Origin: an uncultured Porphyromonadaceae bacterium
GTDB taxonomy: Bacteria > Bacteroidota > Bacteroidia > Bacteroidales > Muribaculaceae
Length of the DNA stretch: 64,000 nt
Direction of reading: 5' to 3'
Assembly (NCBI GenBank): GCA_947643165.1
Contig: CANRVB010000006.1
Location: forward strand, 1-64,000
This document shows positions 1 to 8,965 of this stretch, in pieces. The stretch's first letter is position 1; every line of letters starts with the position of its first letter. Both the position numbers and the translations under genes were made by a program. The notes beneath the pieces are model-generated. The model was not told where the DNA came from. It saw only the letters and a program-made list of their open reading frames with translations, and did not search any database.

Positions 1-57
1 CAAATTTAACACTTTTCTCAAAATTCATGCACCGGGTTTTCGGCTTGAGCCAAAAAA

Positions 58-1209
58 ATGTGCTCTTTAAGAAAAAATTTCTCTCCCAAAAGTGAAGTCC
101 TCGCGTTCACCTATCCAAAGCTCCATCAGGGTAAATCCTGGTATGTAGACTTTACGTCCTACGATCCGGCCTCGGCCAAGATGAAGAGAAAGAAATACAT
201 GTTGGACTCGATCCCGAAGGTAAAGGATCGACGGCTCAGAGCCTCTGAACTCATCGAGTCGATCACCAAGCTGCTCCGCAATGGATGGTCACCCTGGGTA
301 AACGTTGATGATAACAGGGGGTATACAGATCTCGATGAAGCCCTGACTAAATATGATCGCTCGCTCGAGCGTCTGCCTAAAGCTAAGACCAGGAGCAGCT
401 ACCGCTCGCGCCTGACCATTCTCCGGAAATATATCTCCTCCCTCGTGCTCCCACCTCGCTACGTCTATCAACTCAACACGTCGTTCTGTTCAGATTTTCT
501 CGACTGGTTATACCTCGATATGGACGTTTCAGGAAGAACCAGGAATAACTACCGTGGCTGGCTTAGTTCCCTGGCCGGATATTTCATCGAACGACAGTAC
601 ATATCCGCCAACCCTGTAGAGAAAATCAAAAATGTAGCTGAAGAGCCAAAGAAACGCCAACCCCTGTCAGCTAACATGTTAGCGCGTCTACGCGAGTATC
701 TGCTTGAGGTCAATCCGATGTTTCTTCTCGCCTGCATGATGGAATACTATACTATGATTCGCCCAACAGAGCTTACCAGTATCAGGCTATGCGATATCTC
801 GATCAAAGAGCAAAGCGTCTTCATATCCGCAGAGTTCTCCAAAAATAAAAGAGATGGTAAGGTCGGCCTGAACGATGAGATAATAAGACTGATGATTGAT
901 CTGAAGATCTTCAACAGTCCTGACAGTTATTACCTTTTTGGTGATGGACTCCGGCCAAATTCCAAAAAGGGTAGCTCTGAAATGTTCCGTCGACAGTGGC
1001 TCAAAGTCAGAGCCAAATTAAAATGGTCTGACGTCTATCAGTTCTACAGCCTCAAGGATTCCGGAATTCGTGATCTCGCCAATGATCAGGGCATAGTCAT
1101 TGCCCGCGATCAGGCCCGTCATACCGATATCTCGACTACCAACAAGTACCTTCAAGGCCGGGACCAACCTATCCATGCCGAGACCAAACATTTCCGTGGC
1201 CACTTATAA
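58..1209 (+). CDS. Tyrosine-type site-specific integrase of the prophage
   Basis: A 383-residue recombinase that would integrate and excise the phage genome by strand exchange. The N-terminal third looks like an arm-binding/SAM-like region; the catalytic domain starts near residue 205. Visible catalytic positions are Arg235 (in MIRPTELTSIR), a YSLKDSG segment (330-336) where the usual HxxR is YxxK, His355 (ARHTDIST) and the nucleophile Tyr364. The YxxK variant is seen in Bacteroidetes phage integrases as I remember them, so it is probably functional. The gene sits at the left end of the phage and is convergent with the tail gene next to it; the stop codons overlap by a few bases. Integrase class is very likely; the target site is inferred separately. 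Confidence 0.93.
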   Translation: MCSLRKNFSPKSEVLAFTYPKLHQGKSWYVDFTSYDPASAKMKRKKYMLDSIPKVKDRRLRASELIESITKLLRNGWSPWVNVDDNRGYTDLDEALTKYDRSLERLPKAKTRSSYRSRLTILRKYISSLVLPPRYVYQLNTSFCSDFLDWLYLDMDVSGRTRNNYRGWLSSLAGYFIERQYISANPVEKIKNVAEEPKKRQPLSANMLARLREYLLEVNPMFLLACMMEYYTMIRPTELTSIRLCDISIKEQSVFISAEFSKNKRDGKVGLNDEIIRLMIDLKIFNSPDSYYLFGDGLRPNSKKGSSEMFRRQWLKVRAKLKWSDVYQFYSLKDSGIRDLANDQGIVIARDQARHTDISTTNKYLQGRDQPIHAETKHFRGHL

Positions 1210-3207
1210 TGTAAGCTCACGAAAATACCCTGTCAACTGGTGATTGAGGCCGTCCGTTGTAATGTCGGCCTCAATTTTTTCACACACATAACGTTTATTC
1301 CTGATGACGAATATGTCTGAAGTATCAGGAATTCTATCAGATATAAATTTGATGCACAATCGTACCGGTGTATTTATCATAATCCCGGATTTAGTTTTTG
1401 AATATAAATTTGTCTGTCCTTTAACCTCTGACAGAGACAGCGACAACGGCTCGTTCACAGTCTCCTTCGCGCCACCGATAAGCCATAATTTCTCTTCTGT
1501 AGTAAACCCCATCGGCATTTGTACAGTGACCGGGCCTTTGTTTATCCCATTTTGTACCGCTCGGTAGTGCGTTGATACGTTCTGCGGTGTCGCTTTTGCC
1601 AATGCAATGTAAACCAGATCTTCCTGGCTTGATTCCTCTTCCGCTTCTTCCTCCCCGTTTATCATATTCTCGATTGAGTATGTCCCGGTTTCAAGTGTTC
1701 CAAAACCGAGTGACACCACGTCTCCTCGATCAGGCCGCTGAAATATCTTGATCTCCGGATTATCTGTCTCAACGTATGGCGTCCCTCGTAATGATGCCAT
1801 GGTGTGCCCTCCGTCCTGCTGCGTAAAGTGGAGGGTATCAGTTGTCATCGGGCATGGAACGAATTTCAACTCTATATCGATGTCATCAGTACCGTTTACT
1901 ATGCGGTTTCTGAACTGATTTACCTCTCCAAGTATCGCACCTCGTTTATCCTCGCTTAAAAACTTGACATACTGCCGCCCGTCTTCACAGTCCCATATTG
2001 TATCAGCAGGAAAGTTTGACTCATTCGCCGTTGGCATCCTTCCGGATATATCGTCGAGTGAGGCATATCCGGCGTCCGTTTTTGCAACACTCAGGATATC
2101 CTCTGATAATTTCTTCCGTGGTTCTGCTTCATGGTCCGCAAACCCTACATTATTCGCCGTGACATCGACAATAGTATCATCATCAATCTCTACAGAGTAT
2201 TCATCCACTATCTGATTGAGGTATGTTGTTTTGGCTGTCGCGCCATAGTAATTAGCCTGCGACTTTATGGCCATGCTTTTGTGCTCTTCATCAATGATGA
2301 TAAGCACACCAAAAGCATTTTTGAGATTCTCGAAAAACTCGTTAAGCGTCCAGTGCGGTAAGCAATCGCTTATGGCCATATGAGTCGCCACGTTCACAAT
2401 AAAGATCCGGCGTAAAAAACTGTCAGCCCAAAACACATTGTCATCTTTATCCAGTGTGTAGCCAGTCGCACCTGCTATCCACTGCGTTATAGCCCACAGA
2501 TAAGGCTGCGGCGCAAAGTATAGCCATGGTTCCCCCAGTTCAGCCGGCATTGAAGTCCGTTGAGTATGCAGCTGAATCCGGAATTTGCCGCTTCCCTCTG
2601 CAGTTTCACGCATTATGTATTGGTTACATAGTACTCCTGACGTCGTATTATATACCGGATATGCCACAAACGGCCAATCCTCTCTACCGAAGCACATCAT
2701 TTCTGCTGTAGCCTGTTGGCTGTCCGTCAACTGATAGTCGATATCAGTTGAACCGTATCCCGGTATCAACAGATTCTTCCATATATAGCCGCCGAGTATA
2801 GCTGTTGTCGCGGCAGCCATGGTTATACCCATTGCTGCCGCCCAATTTCCCATGTTCAGTTTGTCAATGTAGATCTTTTCGCGTGATGATTTATAATTGT
2901 AAGCAGCTGTCCCGCCGAGCAACTGGATCTTAACGCTGTCTTGATCTATCGACGTGATCACCGCCGATCCGATCAGCACAGTTATATTATCGACATATAA
3001 TCTCGCCGTGAATTCTTCCTGCTGCTTTTTTACATCCATACGCGTTAATTCTCCGAATATTTTCTTATTCTGAGCTATTGACAACGGTAGTTCAACCTCA
3101 TACGTGTATGAGGTTGAAGATGAAAAATATGGATTTTCGGTTGTGAGCTTGATTGACGTCCCCGCTTTGGGTACGGCTTGTTTCCCGTTGAGTAATAAAT
3201 ATATCAT
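1204..3207 (-). CDS. Phage tail-tip/baseplate-like structural protein
   Basis: A 667-residue protein directly downstream of the tape measure gene and overlapping it by 4 bases, the usual place for distal-tail or tail-hub proteins of long-tailed phages. The first 120 residues form a beta-rich domain that begins with a short hydrophobic strand (MIYLLLNGK), followed by a segment rich in aromatic residues. A run of acidic residues (EEEAEEESSQED) near residue 540 separates a C-terminal beta-rich domain. I see no catalytic motif. Assignment rests on position and size; it could equally be a fibre-anchoring protein. Confidence 0.6.
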   Translation of the reverse strand: MIYLLLNGKQAVPKAGTSIKLTTENPYFSSSTSYTYEVELPLSIAQNKKIFGELTRMDVKKQQEEFTARLYVDNITVLIGSAVITSIDQDSVKIQLLGGTAAYNYKSSREKIYIDKLNMGNWAAAMGITMAAATTAILGGYIWKNLLIPGYGSTDIDYQLTDSQQATAEMMCFGREDWPFVAYPVYNTTSGVLCNQYIMRETAEGSGKFRIQLHTQRTSMPAELGEPWLYFAPQPYLWAITQWIAGATGYTLDKDDNVFWADSFLRRIFIVNVATHMAISDCLPHWTLNEFFENLKNAFGVLIIIDEEHKSMAIKSQANYYGATAKTTYLNQIVDEYSVEIDDDTIVDVTANNVGFADHEAEPRKKLSEDILSVAKTDAGYASLDDISGRMPTANESNFPADTIWDCEDGRQYVKFLSEDKRGAILGEVNQFRNRIVNGTDDIDIELKFVPCPMTTDTLHFTQQDGGHTMASLRGTPYVETDNPEIKIFQRPDRGDVVSLGFGTLETGTYSIENMINGEEEAEEESSQEDLVYIALAKATPQNVSTHYRAVQNGINKGPVTVQMPMGFTTEEKLWLIGGAKETVNEPLSLSLSEVKGQTNLYSKTKSGIMINTPVRLCIKFISDRIPDTSDIFVIRNKRYVCEKIEADITTDGLNHQLTGYFRELTL

Positions 3208-6200
3208 AGCTTCGGATTATTTGTTAGTTTCTGATACCTTTTCCACTTGCTTACAAACCCATCCTCGCCGTCCATTATCATTTTGGCCTCGATTCCTCCT
3301 TCAAGGATCTCGATCAGCCTCTCGATAACCTGTCTTGACGCAACCATGTCCGTCATGACGGCGACATCCCCGGATACAGCCTCCCCGGCTGCTCCTGGTC
3401 CTTTATGTACAGATACATCGTTCACTCCGAGAACTCGAGAGACATCCGCTCGTGATAGCGAACCTATTGTATTCGTTCGTTGCGCATGATCGATCAGATC
3501 CAGGATCGGTGAAAGTACCGGACTTGCGACGGCTTCGTGATTAGCCACAAATTCGTTCGCATGGACAACTCCCACTTCCCGGTGATTGTCCCGGTCTCGT
3601 TTAGTATAACCGCCGGAATAATAGCCTGCTGCTTCCGCTTCATGCTGCTTCTTGATTGTCGCTATCTGCACCATGCCTGCCGCTGTGGCCATCGCTGCAG
3701 CAATCGGGCCGAGAAGCCAGTTTACTTTTGACGCAGAGGCATACGCATTTATCGCCGCTACTGCTGTCTGAGCGTAAGCCTGCGCCAGTTCAAGCTTCAT
3801 CTCCTTCTCATTGTATTTCTGTTTGACCTTGGCCACTGCAGCTTCTTTCTGCGCCTCGAGTTCTTCCTTCTTCTTGGTGTTGTTTTTTGCCGCAGAGATC
3901 TGCCGGTCATAGCTTTTTTCTACCTGAGCGACTTCCAGATCCCTTTGTGCCGCCGCATAACCTGTATACTGTGATAACATACCTCCGATCACTGCGTAAG
4001 CTGATGTAGCAGCTTCGGCGAGTCGATCCCAAAAATCAGTGCTTTTAGTGTCAAGATCATTAAAAAATCTATCCCATGAAGTCCACAGATTCAGGATGAG
4101 ATCTGCATACTCCGAGTCTGTTTTCCTTACTCGTTCGATGTCTTCATTCTGATGCTTCCGTTTCAGTTCTGATACAGCGACCTGATATTCCTCTTCTGAT
4201 ATCAGTTTCTTTTTAAGCAGATCGTCAAGCACGGCTATCTCCATTTTCTCCCGGCGGGATCCTGAAGCATTCCTATACTGCTGTTCAAAGCTTTCTATGG
4301 CTTGCGCCGTCTCTTTCTGCTTATTGAGTTGATCAGCTGCTAATTTTTCTCTGATCTCCCTCTCTATCTCAGCCCGTTCCTTAGATCCTTCGTTATAGAG
4401 ATCAGCCTTCTTCTTGAGATAATCTATATCCTCCTCCAGGAGTGCCTGGTTAAGCCATTTCTCATTTTGATAAGTGTCACTATCAATATCAAAATATCGA
4501 GAATTAATCCCCCGTGTATTGTCCTTATGGGATATCTCAATATCCCTCAGTGATAGTGCCTGTTGCTCCTTGGTGTGGTTCTGAAGCATTGTAGCCTTCT
4601 GCTTGAGTGCTTGACCATATGCGGCGATATCCAATTTATTATGTTTCTCGTGGATATCCAGGACATCGTTGTTGTATTGCTCCTCGAGAGCTTCTTTCGC
4701 GGCTAAATACTCTTCATAATCCTTTTGCCCGGTAACATAGAGCGTGAGGTTTTCAGCTTCAGCCTGCAGATACATCGACTTCCGCTCCTCAAGGTCTTTT
4801 TTCAGTGCCTCTTTTGCCTCTCTCAGGGCTGCCTTTTCTGCTCGCGCTTGAGCCTTCAACTCCTTATCTGACGGACCGATGACAGGTTTCTCATTGGTGG
4901 TCTCCTCTTCGTTTGTGCCTATCACTGTCCGGTGTATCTTGTCGCCATAGACATTGAGAATTGCCTGTTCTTCCTCCTCTAATTTCTCAATTTGTTTCTC
5001 AAGTTCCACGATTTTAGATTTCGTTTCTGTCAGCGCGCGGTCAATCGTGTTAAAGCCACCAGTGGCTATACCTCCTGTGGCTCCGAGATAGACATTTCCA
5101 GTCCTATCTTCTTTGATGTCTTTGTAGCGTTCTTTCAATGGTTCTAATTCAGGTATGATCTTAGATTTTTTATTGCCAATTTCCTGAAGTCTTTCCTGAG
5201 CACCCATTACCTCATACATCTTTACAAGCTTATTGATGTATTCTTCGGCCGCTGTTGAATTTGCTTCGAGCTTACCTGTCGTCTCATCCAAATGCCCGTT
5301 GTAGTCGGGTATTATTTTGTTCAACTTCTCAATAGCTTTTCTTCTCTCCTCAAGAGTGAGATTCTCATTTTTTGCCGCTGCAATCAACAATTCGATTTCA
5401 GTTTTCTCCTTCACTACTTTCTGTTGAGCGTCGTTCCGTATATCGTTGATTACCTTTGTCTTCTTCGCCGTCTCGGCCTCCGCTGTAGCCAAGTCGATAA
5501 GAGCTCCGGCAAGCAGACTAACGACAGCGAGAACTGCTCCCAACGGGTGATTCATGAACACCCGGAAGCAACTTATAGCTGAGGCTCTCACCTTGTTAAG
5601 CCAAAATACTTTTAGCTGATCCTTGATGATTGACAGATTAAGAGCTGTTGTGTATACGATTATCGCTGCCGTCAGTAATGCTATGCTTGTCTTATGCTGC
5701 AAGAAGAATCCTACCAGTAGGTTCATCACGCGCATTAACATGCTCGTTCCTGAAATGCAGTACCTCATTGCCGGAAGAAGCTTCTCTCCAAGAGATACCG
5801 CCATTTCTGTAAATCCTTTCTTCGCTTTATCAAGTTGAGCCTGTACGGTGTTGTTCTGCACCTCAAATTCCCGGTCAATCGAAAGACCTTCCGCAAAAGC
5901 TTCGTTGGCCGCGTCGACTTGACTCTTCAGCTCGTCCACATGGCCAGCCAATGCGCTCAACACTGCTGTAGCTCTTGCACCATCGGTCCCCATATCTTCG
6001 AGAATTTTAGCAAGGCTTTCCATTCCACCGAATTTGCTCATCTGCTCAAAGAGCATGATCAAAGCCTCGTTCATATCTCGCTTCACTGTGTCAGTGAATT
6101 CCTTTACGTCCAATCCGACAGCTTTAGCTATCTTATCCGGGCCTTTGTATATCGTCGTGATAAGATTACCGATCGCGGTGCTTGAAGCCTCTAACTCAAG

Positions 6201-7184
6201 ATTTTGGGTATCTATCACCGCGCCCAAAGCCATCACCTCTGTTACAGTCATATGTGACTGATTAGCTATACCTCCGAGTCTCGATGTAAACTCTGTTATA
6301 AAAGGAGCTGCTGCCGAGCAATTTTGCGATAGCTCGTTGATAACTGATCCGACTTTAAGCAATGATTTCTCTGTGCCATATATCTTTTCATCGCCGAAGA
6401 TACCTGTAAGTTTTGACAGCGTAAGTGTCGCTCCGCTTCCGAGATCATCGAGAGCCACATTGATTTTATCTGCGGCCTTCACATAGCCCAAAACATCTTC
6501 TTCAGTGGTCTTGCCGAGACGGCCAGCCTCTTGAGCCATTTTGTTTAACTCCTCGCGCGCCGTCCTGGTGTCCATAGCCTTAAACTCATTATTAAGACTC
6601 TTAACCTGCTCCTCCGTCATCCCTGTAAACTTACGGACATTAGCCTCTTCCGCTTCCATATCCGCATAGGCTTTTACTGCTGACTTCCCCGCGATCACAA
6701 TTCCCGCGAGACTCGCTGTCGCTCCCGCGATCATCCCACTCCAGTCATTAAAAAAGTTTTTGGCCTTTTCTAATCTGCTCGTATTGTTGACCGCCATTTC
6801 AGCATTGACCTCTTTCAATGCTGCTTTTACCTGTCTGAGTTTTTCAGTGTACTGCTGCCATTCCTCAGACCCTCTCTGCACTCTCCCGGAATTAAGCTCT
6901 TTATTTATAGCTTTTATAGCCGCTTGCAGTTGCTTCGGCGTTGCTGTATCAGTCCTTTCCAGAGCCGCGCGAAGATTATTAACCTGTAGCTCTGTGTTTT
7001 TGATAGATCTATTTACACTGTTAATCTCAGCATTGAGCTTTCTGACAGCGTCTTTATCGTTGACCTTATTAGCTTGCTCGAATTTTTGCCTTAGTGCTTC
7101 GGCCTTCGATTTGAGCTGCTCGAGCTTTGCCTCTGCCTCTTTAGAGTTTACAATCAGATTAACTTCCGCGTTGTTCTGTGCCAT
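3204..7184 (-). CDS. Phage tail tape measure protein
   Basis: A 1,326-residue protein that sets tail length and is threaded through the tail tube. Residues 1-130 are a coiled coil (repeated EAKLEQLKSKAEALRQK-type heptads). A TP901-type core follows with the family's pattern around ADMEAEEANVRKFTG and the ALGAVIDTQNLE region. Two strongly hydrophobic segments lie near residues 485-540 (MRVMNLLVGFFLQ; TSIALLTAAIIVYTTALN). The second half is again long charged coiled coil (residues 590-1,150), then an Ala/Gly-rich hydrophobic patch (LLGPIAAAMATAAGMVQIAT). The gene has its own promoter (7,203-7,232) and follows a strong terminator. At 1,326 codons the tail would be long (siphovirus-like); I saw no sheath gene, so non-contractile is inferred. 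Confidence 0.92.
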   Translation of the reverse strand: MAQNNAEVNLIVNSKEAEAKLEQLKSKAEALRQKFEQANKVNDKDAVRKLNAEINSVNRSIKNTELQVNNLRAALERTDTATPKQLQAAIKAINKELNSGRVQRGSEEWQQYTEKLRQVKAALKEVNAEMAVNNTSRLEKAKNFFNDWSGMIAGATASLAGIVIAGKSAVKAYADMEAEEANVRKFTGMTEEQVKSLNNEFKAMDTRTAREELNKMAQEAGRLGKTTEEDVLGYVKAADKINVALDDLGSGATLTLSKLTGIFGDEKIYGTEKSLLKVGSVINELSQNCSAAAPFITEFTSRLGGIANQSHMTVTEVMALGAVIDTQNLELEASSTAIGNLITTIYKGPDKIAKAVGLDVKEFTDTVKRDMNEALIMLFEQMSKFGGMESLAKILEDMGTDGARATAVLSALAGHVDELKSQVDAANEAFAEGLSIDREFEVQNNTVQAQLDKAKKGFTEMAVSLGEKLLPAMRYCISGTSMLMRVMNLLVGFFLQHKTSIALLTAAIIVYTTALNLSIIKDQLKVFWLNKVRASAISCFRVFMNHPLGAVLAVVSLLAGALIDLATAEAETAKKTKVINDIRNDAQQKVVKEKTEIELLIAAAKNENLTLEERRKAIEKLNKIIPDYNGHLDETTGKLEANSTAAEEYINKLVKMYEVMGAQERLQEIGNKKSKIIPELEPLKERYKDIKEDRTGNVYLGATGGIATGGFNTIDRALTETKSKIVELEKQIEKLEEEEQAILNVYGDKIHRTVIGTNEEETTNEKPVIGPSDKELKAQARAEKAALREAKEALKKDLEERKSMYLQAEAENLTLYVTGQKDYEEYLAAKEALEEQYNNDVLDIHEKHNKLDIAAYGQALKQKATMLQNHTKEQQALSLRDIEISHKDNTRGINSRYFDIDSDTYQNEKWLNQALLEEDIDYLKKKADLYNEGSKERAEIEREIREKLAADQLNKQKETAQAIESFEQQYRNASGSRREKMEIAVLDDLLKKKLISEEEYQVAVSELKRKHQNEDIERVRKTDSEYADLILNLWTSWDRFFNDLDTKSTDFWDRLAEAATSAYAVIGGMLSQYTGYAAAQRDLEVAQVEKSYDRQISAAKNNTKKKEELEAQKEAAVAKVKQKYNEKEMKLELAQAYAQTAVAAINAYASASKVNWLLGPIAAAMATAAGMVQIATIKKQHEAEAAGYYSGGYTKRDRDNHREVGVVHANEFVANHEAVASPVLSPILDLIDHAQRTNTIGSLSRADVSRVLGVNDVSVHKGPGAAGEAVSGDVAVMTDMVASRQVIERLIEILEGGIEAKMIMDGEDGFVSKWKRYQKLTNNPKL

Positions 7185-7202
7185 ATGGATTTAATTTACA
7201 GT

Positions 7203-7232
7203 CAAATATATGGCACCCTTCATAAAGGCAAA
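7203..7232 (-). promoter_or_regulatory. Late-type phage promoter for tape measure operon
   Basis: On the minus strand a -33 TTTG (7,229-7,232) is separated by 18 bases from a -7 TATATTTG (7,203-7,210), matching the Bacteroidetes consensus. The -33 box is embedded in GTCTTTTTG (7,229-7,237), shared with three other phage promoters. Predicted transcription start is about 7,196, giving a leader of about 12 nt before the ATG at 7,184. Confidence 0.75.
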
Positions 7233-7251
7233 AAGACATTTTTTAGTTGAA

Positions 7252-7278
7252 AAGCCCGGCAATAACCGGGCTTTTCTT
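7252..7278 (-). terminator. Bidirectional intrinsic terminator after lysis cassette
   Basis: A GC-rich inverted repeat (AAAAGCCCGG, 6-nt loop, CCGGGCTTTT) lies just past the last lysis gene and before the tape measure promoter. U-rich tracts flank it on both strands, so it can act in either direction. Confidence 0.8.
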
Positions 7279-7279
7279 T

Positions 7280-7792
7280 TCAGAAGCTCAAGAGTGAATA
7301 GCTGAGGGTGACGCCGATGAAGGGTTTGGCGCCGTGGCCGTCGTAGCCGATGCCGATAGCGGGACCGACATGCCAACGCTTAGGCTTGGGAGGTTTGAAG
7401 ATCCGATCCGGGTATAGCTCCAGTTCTACCAATCGTGGCAGATAGCCTTCGACAACTGCGCGATAGCGTTGCAAACTGTCTTCATATATTACTCGCTCGA
7501 TCGGGATAACCACCGTAGCGGAGTCCTGATTTTCAGTTGCTGCAACGGTATCAACCGCAGACGTTTTGCTCCCGTCATCCACGTCGGGAGCAGCGGCCAC
7601 GGCCAACGGCAACCGGACGGTGACAAATCGCGTCACAGTATCAACGCGCGTAGGCTGCGGATCGACGATTCTAATTGTGTCCGGCGGCAACGATACCTCT
7701 CTGGTTTCGATAAATTTTGTGCAATTGACATATATCATAAGCAAAAAAATCACAATAGCCAATGCTGCCAACAGTATAACTTTAGCTTTCAT
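7280..7792 (-). CDS. Single-pass membrane protein next to endolysin; spanin candidate
   Basis: A 170-residue protein with an N-terminal membrane segment (residues 4-24, VILLAALAIVIFLLMIYV). After it comes a Pro/Val-rich stretch (PPDTIRIVDPQPTRVDTVTR), then a helical segment (ERVIYEDSLQRYRAVVEGYL) and a C-terminal beta-like end (IGIGYDGHGAKPFIGVTLSY). It resembles the DUF6808-type proteins I recall from Bacteroidetes mobile elements. Its start overlaps the endolysin stop (ATGA-type coupling), so it belongs to the lysis module. A membrane-anchored periplasmic protein here would fit an inner-membrane spanin, but no partner lipoprotein gene is visible; function is inferred. Confidence 0.5.
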   Translation of the reverse strand: MKAKVILLAALAIVIFLLMIYVNCTKFIETREVSLPPDTIRIVDPQPTRVDTVTRFVTVRLPLAVAAAPDVDDGSKTSAVDTVAATENQDSATVVIPIERVIYEDSLQRYRAVVEGYLPRLVELELYPDRIFKPPKPKRWHVGPAIGIGYDGHGAKPFIGVTLSYSLLSF

Positions 7793-8364
7793 ATCTTACA
7801 ACCATTGGGGGTTATTGCTTCAGTGCGATTTAGCCAGCCGGTGAGGAAGCGGGCGTTTGTGCCTGTGGCTATGCGTCGGTAGTAGGCGATGCGAGCGGCT
7901 TTGATTTTGGTGAATATATCAGTTGTGGCGGCGTTGAGCGCGGCAATGGTTTTCGGGCCAACAACGCCATCGGCTTTAATGCCGAGTGCTTTCTGTGTGT
8001 TGGTTATCGCGTAGCTGCCACTTGTGTAGCACCAATCGACAAGCATGTTCGCCGTTGCCTGGAATGCTATCTGATCACCTTTACAGCGATCCCAAAAACC
8101 GGATTTTGAGATGTCAAGCCATGTCTCGTAAGTCATTTGCCCGAGAGTCTTTTCTGTCGGTTTCGGCAGGCCTTTTCGCTTGCAGTAGTCTGTGAAGGTC
8201 TGGAGTGTGACGCCTACAAACGTCGGGCCTCCGCGGTCTCCTTTCAGCGTAACGACGCCGACTGCGGCGCACCCTGCGAATGCTGTCGCAGCGTCATTGC
8301 TGATAGGCTTGCGTCCCGTCTCCCGGTATAAGAGATGCGGTATAAGTAGTTCAAATTTTGCCAT
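7789..8364 (-). CDS. Endolysin, GH108-type muramidase with peptidoglycan-binding end
   Basis: A 191-residue peptidoglycan hydrolase for host lysis. The N-terminal part fits glycosyl hydrolase family 108: a candidate catalytic Glu in LLYRETG (about residue 16), then KGDRGGPTFVGVTLQTF (about 43-59), matching the family's D-GG-T--G-T signature. The C-terminal part (LGIKADGVVGPKTIAALN, about 128-145) is the family's peptidoglycan-binding module. No signal peptide, so release depends on the holin upstream. The family's EGG motif is replaced by ETG; whether this affects activity cannot be judged here. Confidence 0.85.
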   Translation of the reverse strand: MAKFELLIPHLLYRETGRKPISNDAATAFAGCAAVGVVTLKGDRGGPTFVGVTLQTFTDYCKRKGLPKPTEKTLGQMTYETWLDISKSGFWDRCKGDQIAFQATANMLVDWCYTSGSYAITNTQKALGIKADGVVGPKTIAALNAATTDIFTKIKAARIAYYRRIATGTNARFLTGWLNRTEAITPNGCKI

Positions 8365-8411
8365 ATTGTTTTAAATGAGTACATTTGAGTCCCTAATTAA
8401 CTAAGTTTCAT

Positions 8412-8442
8412 TGATGGCCGCTGCCCGTGAGGGTCGCGGCGA
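8412..8442. other. Hairpin between holin and endolysin genes
   Basis: GCCGC and GCGGC arms enclose about 14 nt in the short gap between the holin stop and the endolysin start. A T6 run follows on the plus strand only, so it would terminate antisense transcription, or act as a structure in the lysis mRNA. Confidence 0.4.
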
Positions 8443-8446
8443 TTTT

Positions 8447-8932
8447 TTATTCCACGGTCTTCTCCGGAGGATCGGCCGTGGCTTTCTCCAAGCTACGGTG
8501 AGCCATATCGGATAGCAGGCTACGTAGCTCATCGATGCCGCCGACAAAATCGGCTATATCGTGGAGTGCTTCCGGGAGTTTGGCTGATCCCGTCTTACGG
8601 CGTTTGGCATGCTCGAGCATCGACTTTCCCTCTATGAAGATCACTGCCACACCAAACAGCAGCGTAAGGTAAGGCAGAGCATAAAACGGCAGAAATGCCC
8701 CTACCACATCGGCCACTACGGCCAATATTATAAACTGCCAATATTCTACGATCTTGCCGATCGTCACTCGCAAACGGTTACTTCGGATCGGCTGCGCGAG
8801 GATTCGCGCAGTCTGTAGCCCATCGCGCAGATCGAGCAGTACAGCGACAAGCGTGGCGATCAGCACACACAGAAACACCGCGGCGAATACATGGAGCCTC
8901 GCCATTGGCAGTGTGTTGATTAAAATTTCCAT
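8447..8932 (-). CDS. Phage holin
   Basis: A 161-residue membrane protein with hydrophobic segments at about residues 13-34 (VFAAVFLCVLIATLVAVLL), 65-84 and 85-103 (FYALPYLTLLFGVAVIFIEG), and a charged C-terminus. Size, topology and the GKSMLEHA(K/R)RRKTG cytoplasmic segment fit the phage_holin_4 family. It opens the inner membrane to release the endolysin encoded immediately downstream. The first gene of the lysis cassette, following the fibre array. Confidence 0.85.
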   Translation of the reverse strand: MEILINTLPMARLHVFAAVFLCVLIATLVAVLLDLRDGLQTARILAQPIRSNRLRVTIGKIVEYWQFIILAVVADVVGAFLPFYALPYLTLLFGVAVIFIEGKSMLEHAKRRKTGSAKLPEALHDIADFVGGIDELRSLLSDMAHRSLEKATADPPEKTVE

Positions 8933-8965
8933 GATTGATAGTTTTGTTATTGATTTGTTTAATAG

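Noticed and set aside
1-57. Direct repeat of the right junction at the left edge (attL core)
   Set aside because: No match to TCCCTCTCTCTCCGC was seen in the first bases; the left core presumably lies outside the window.
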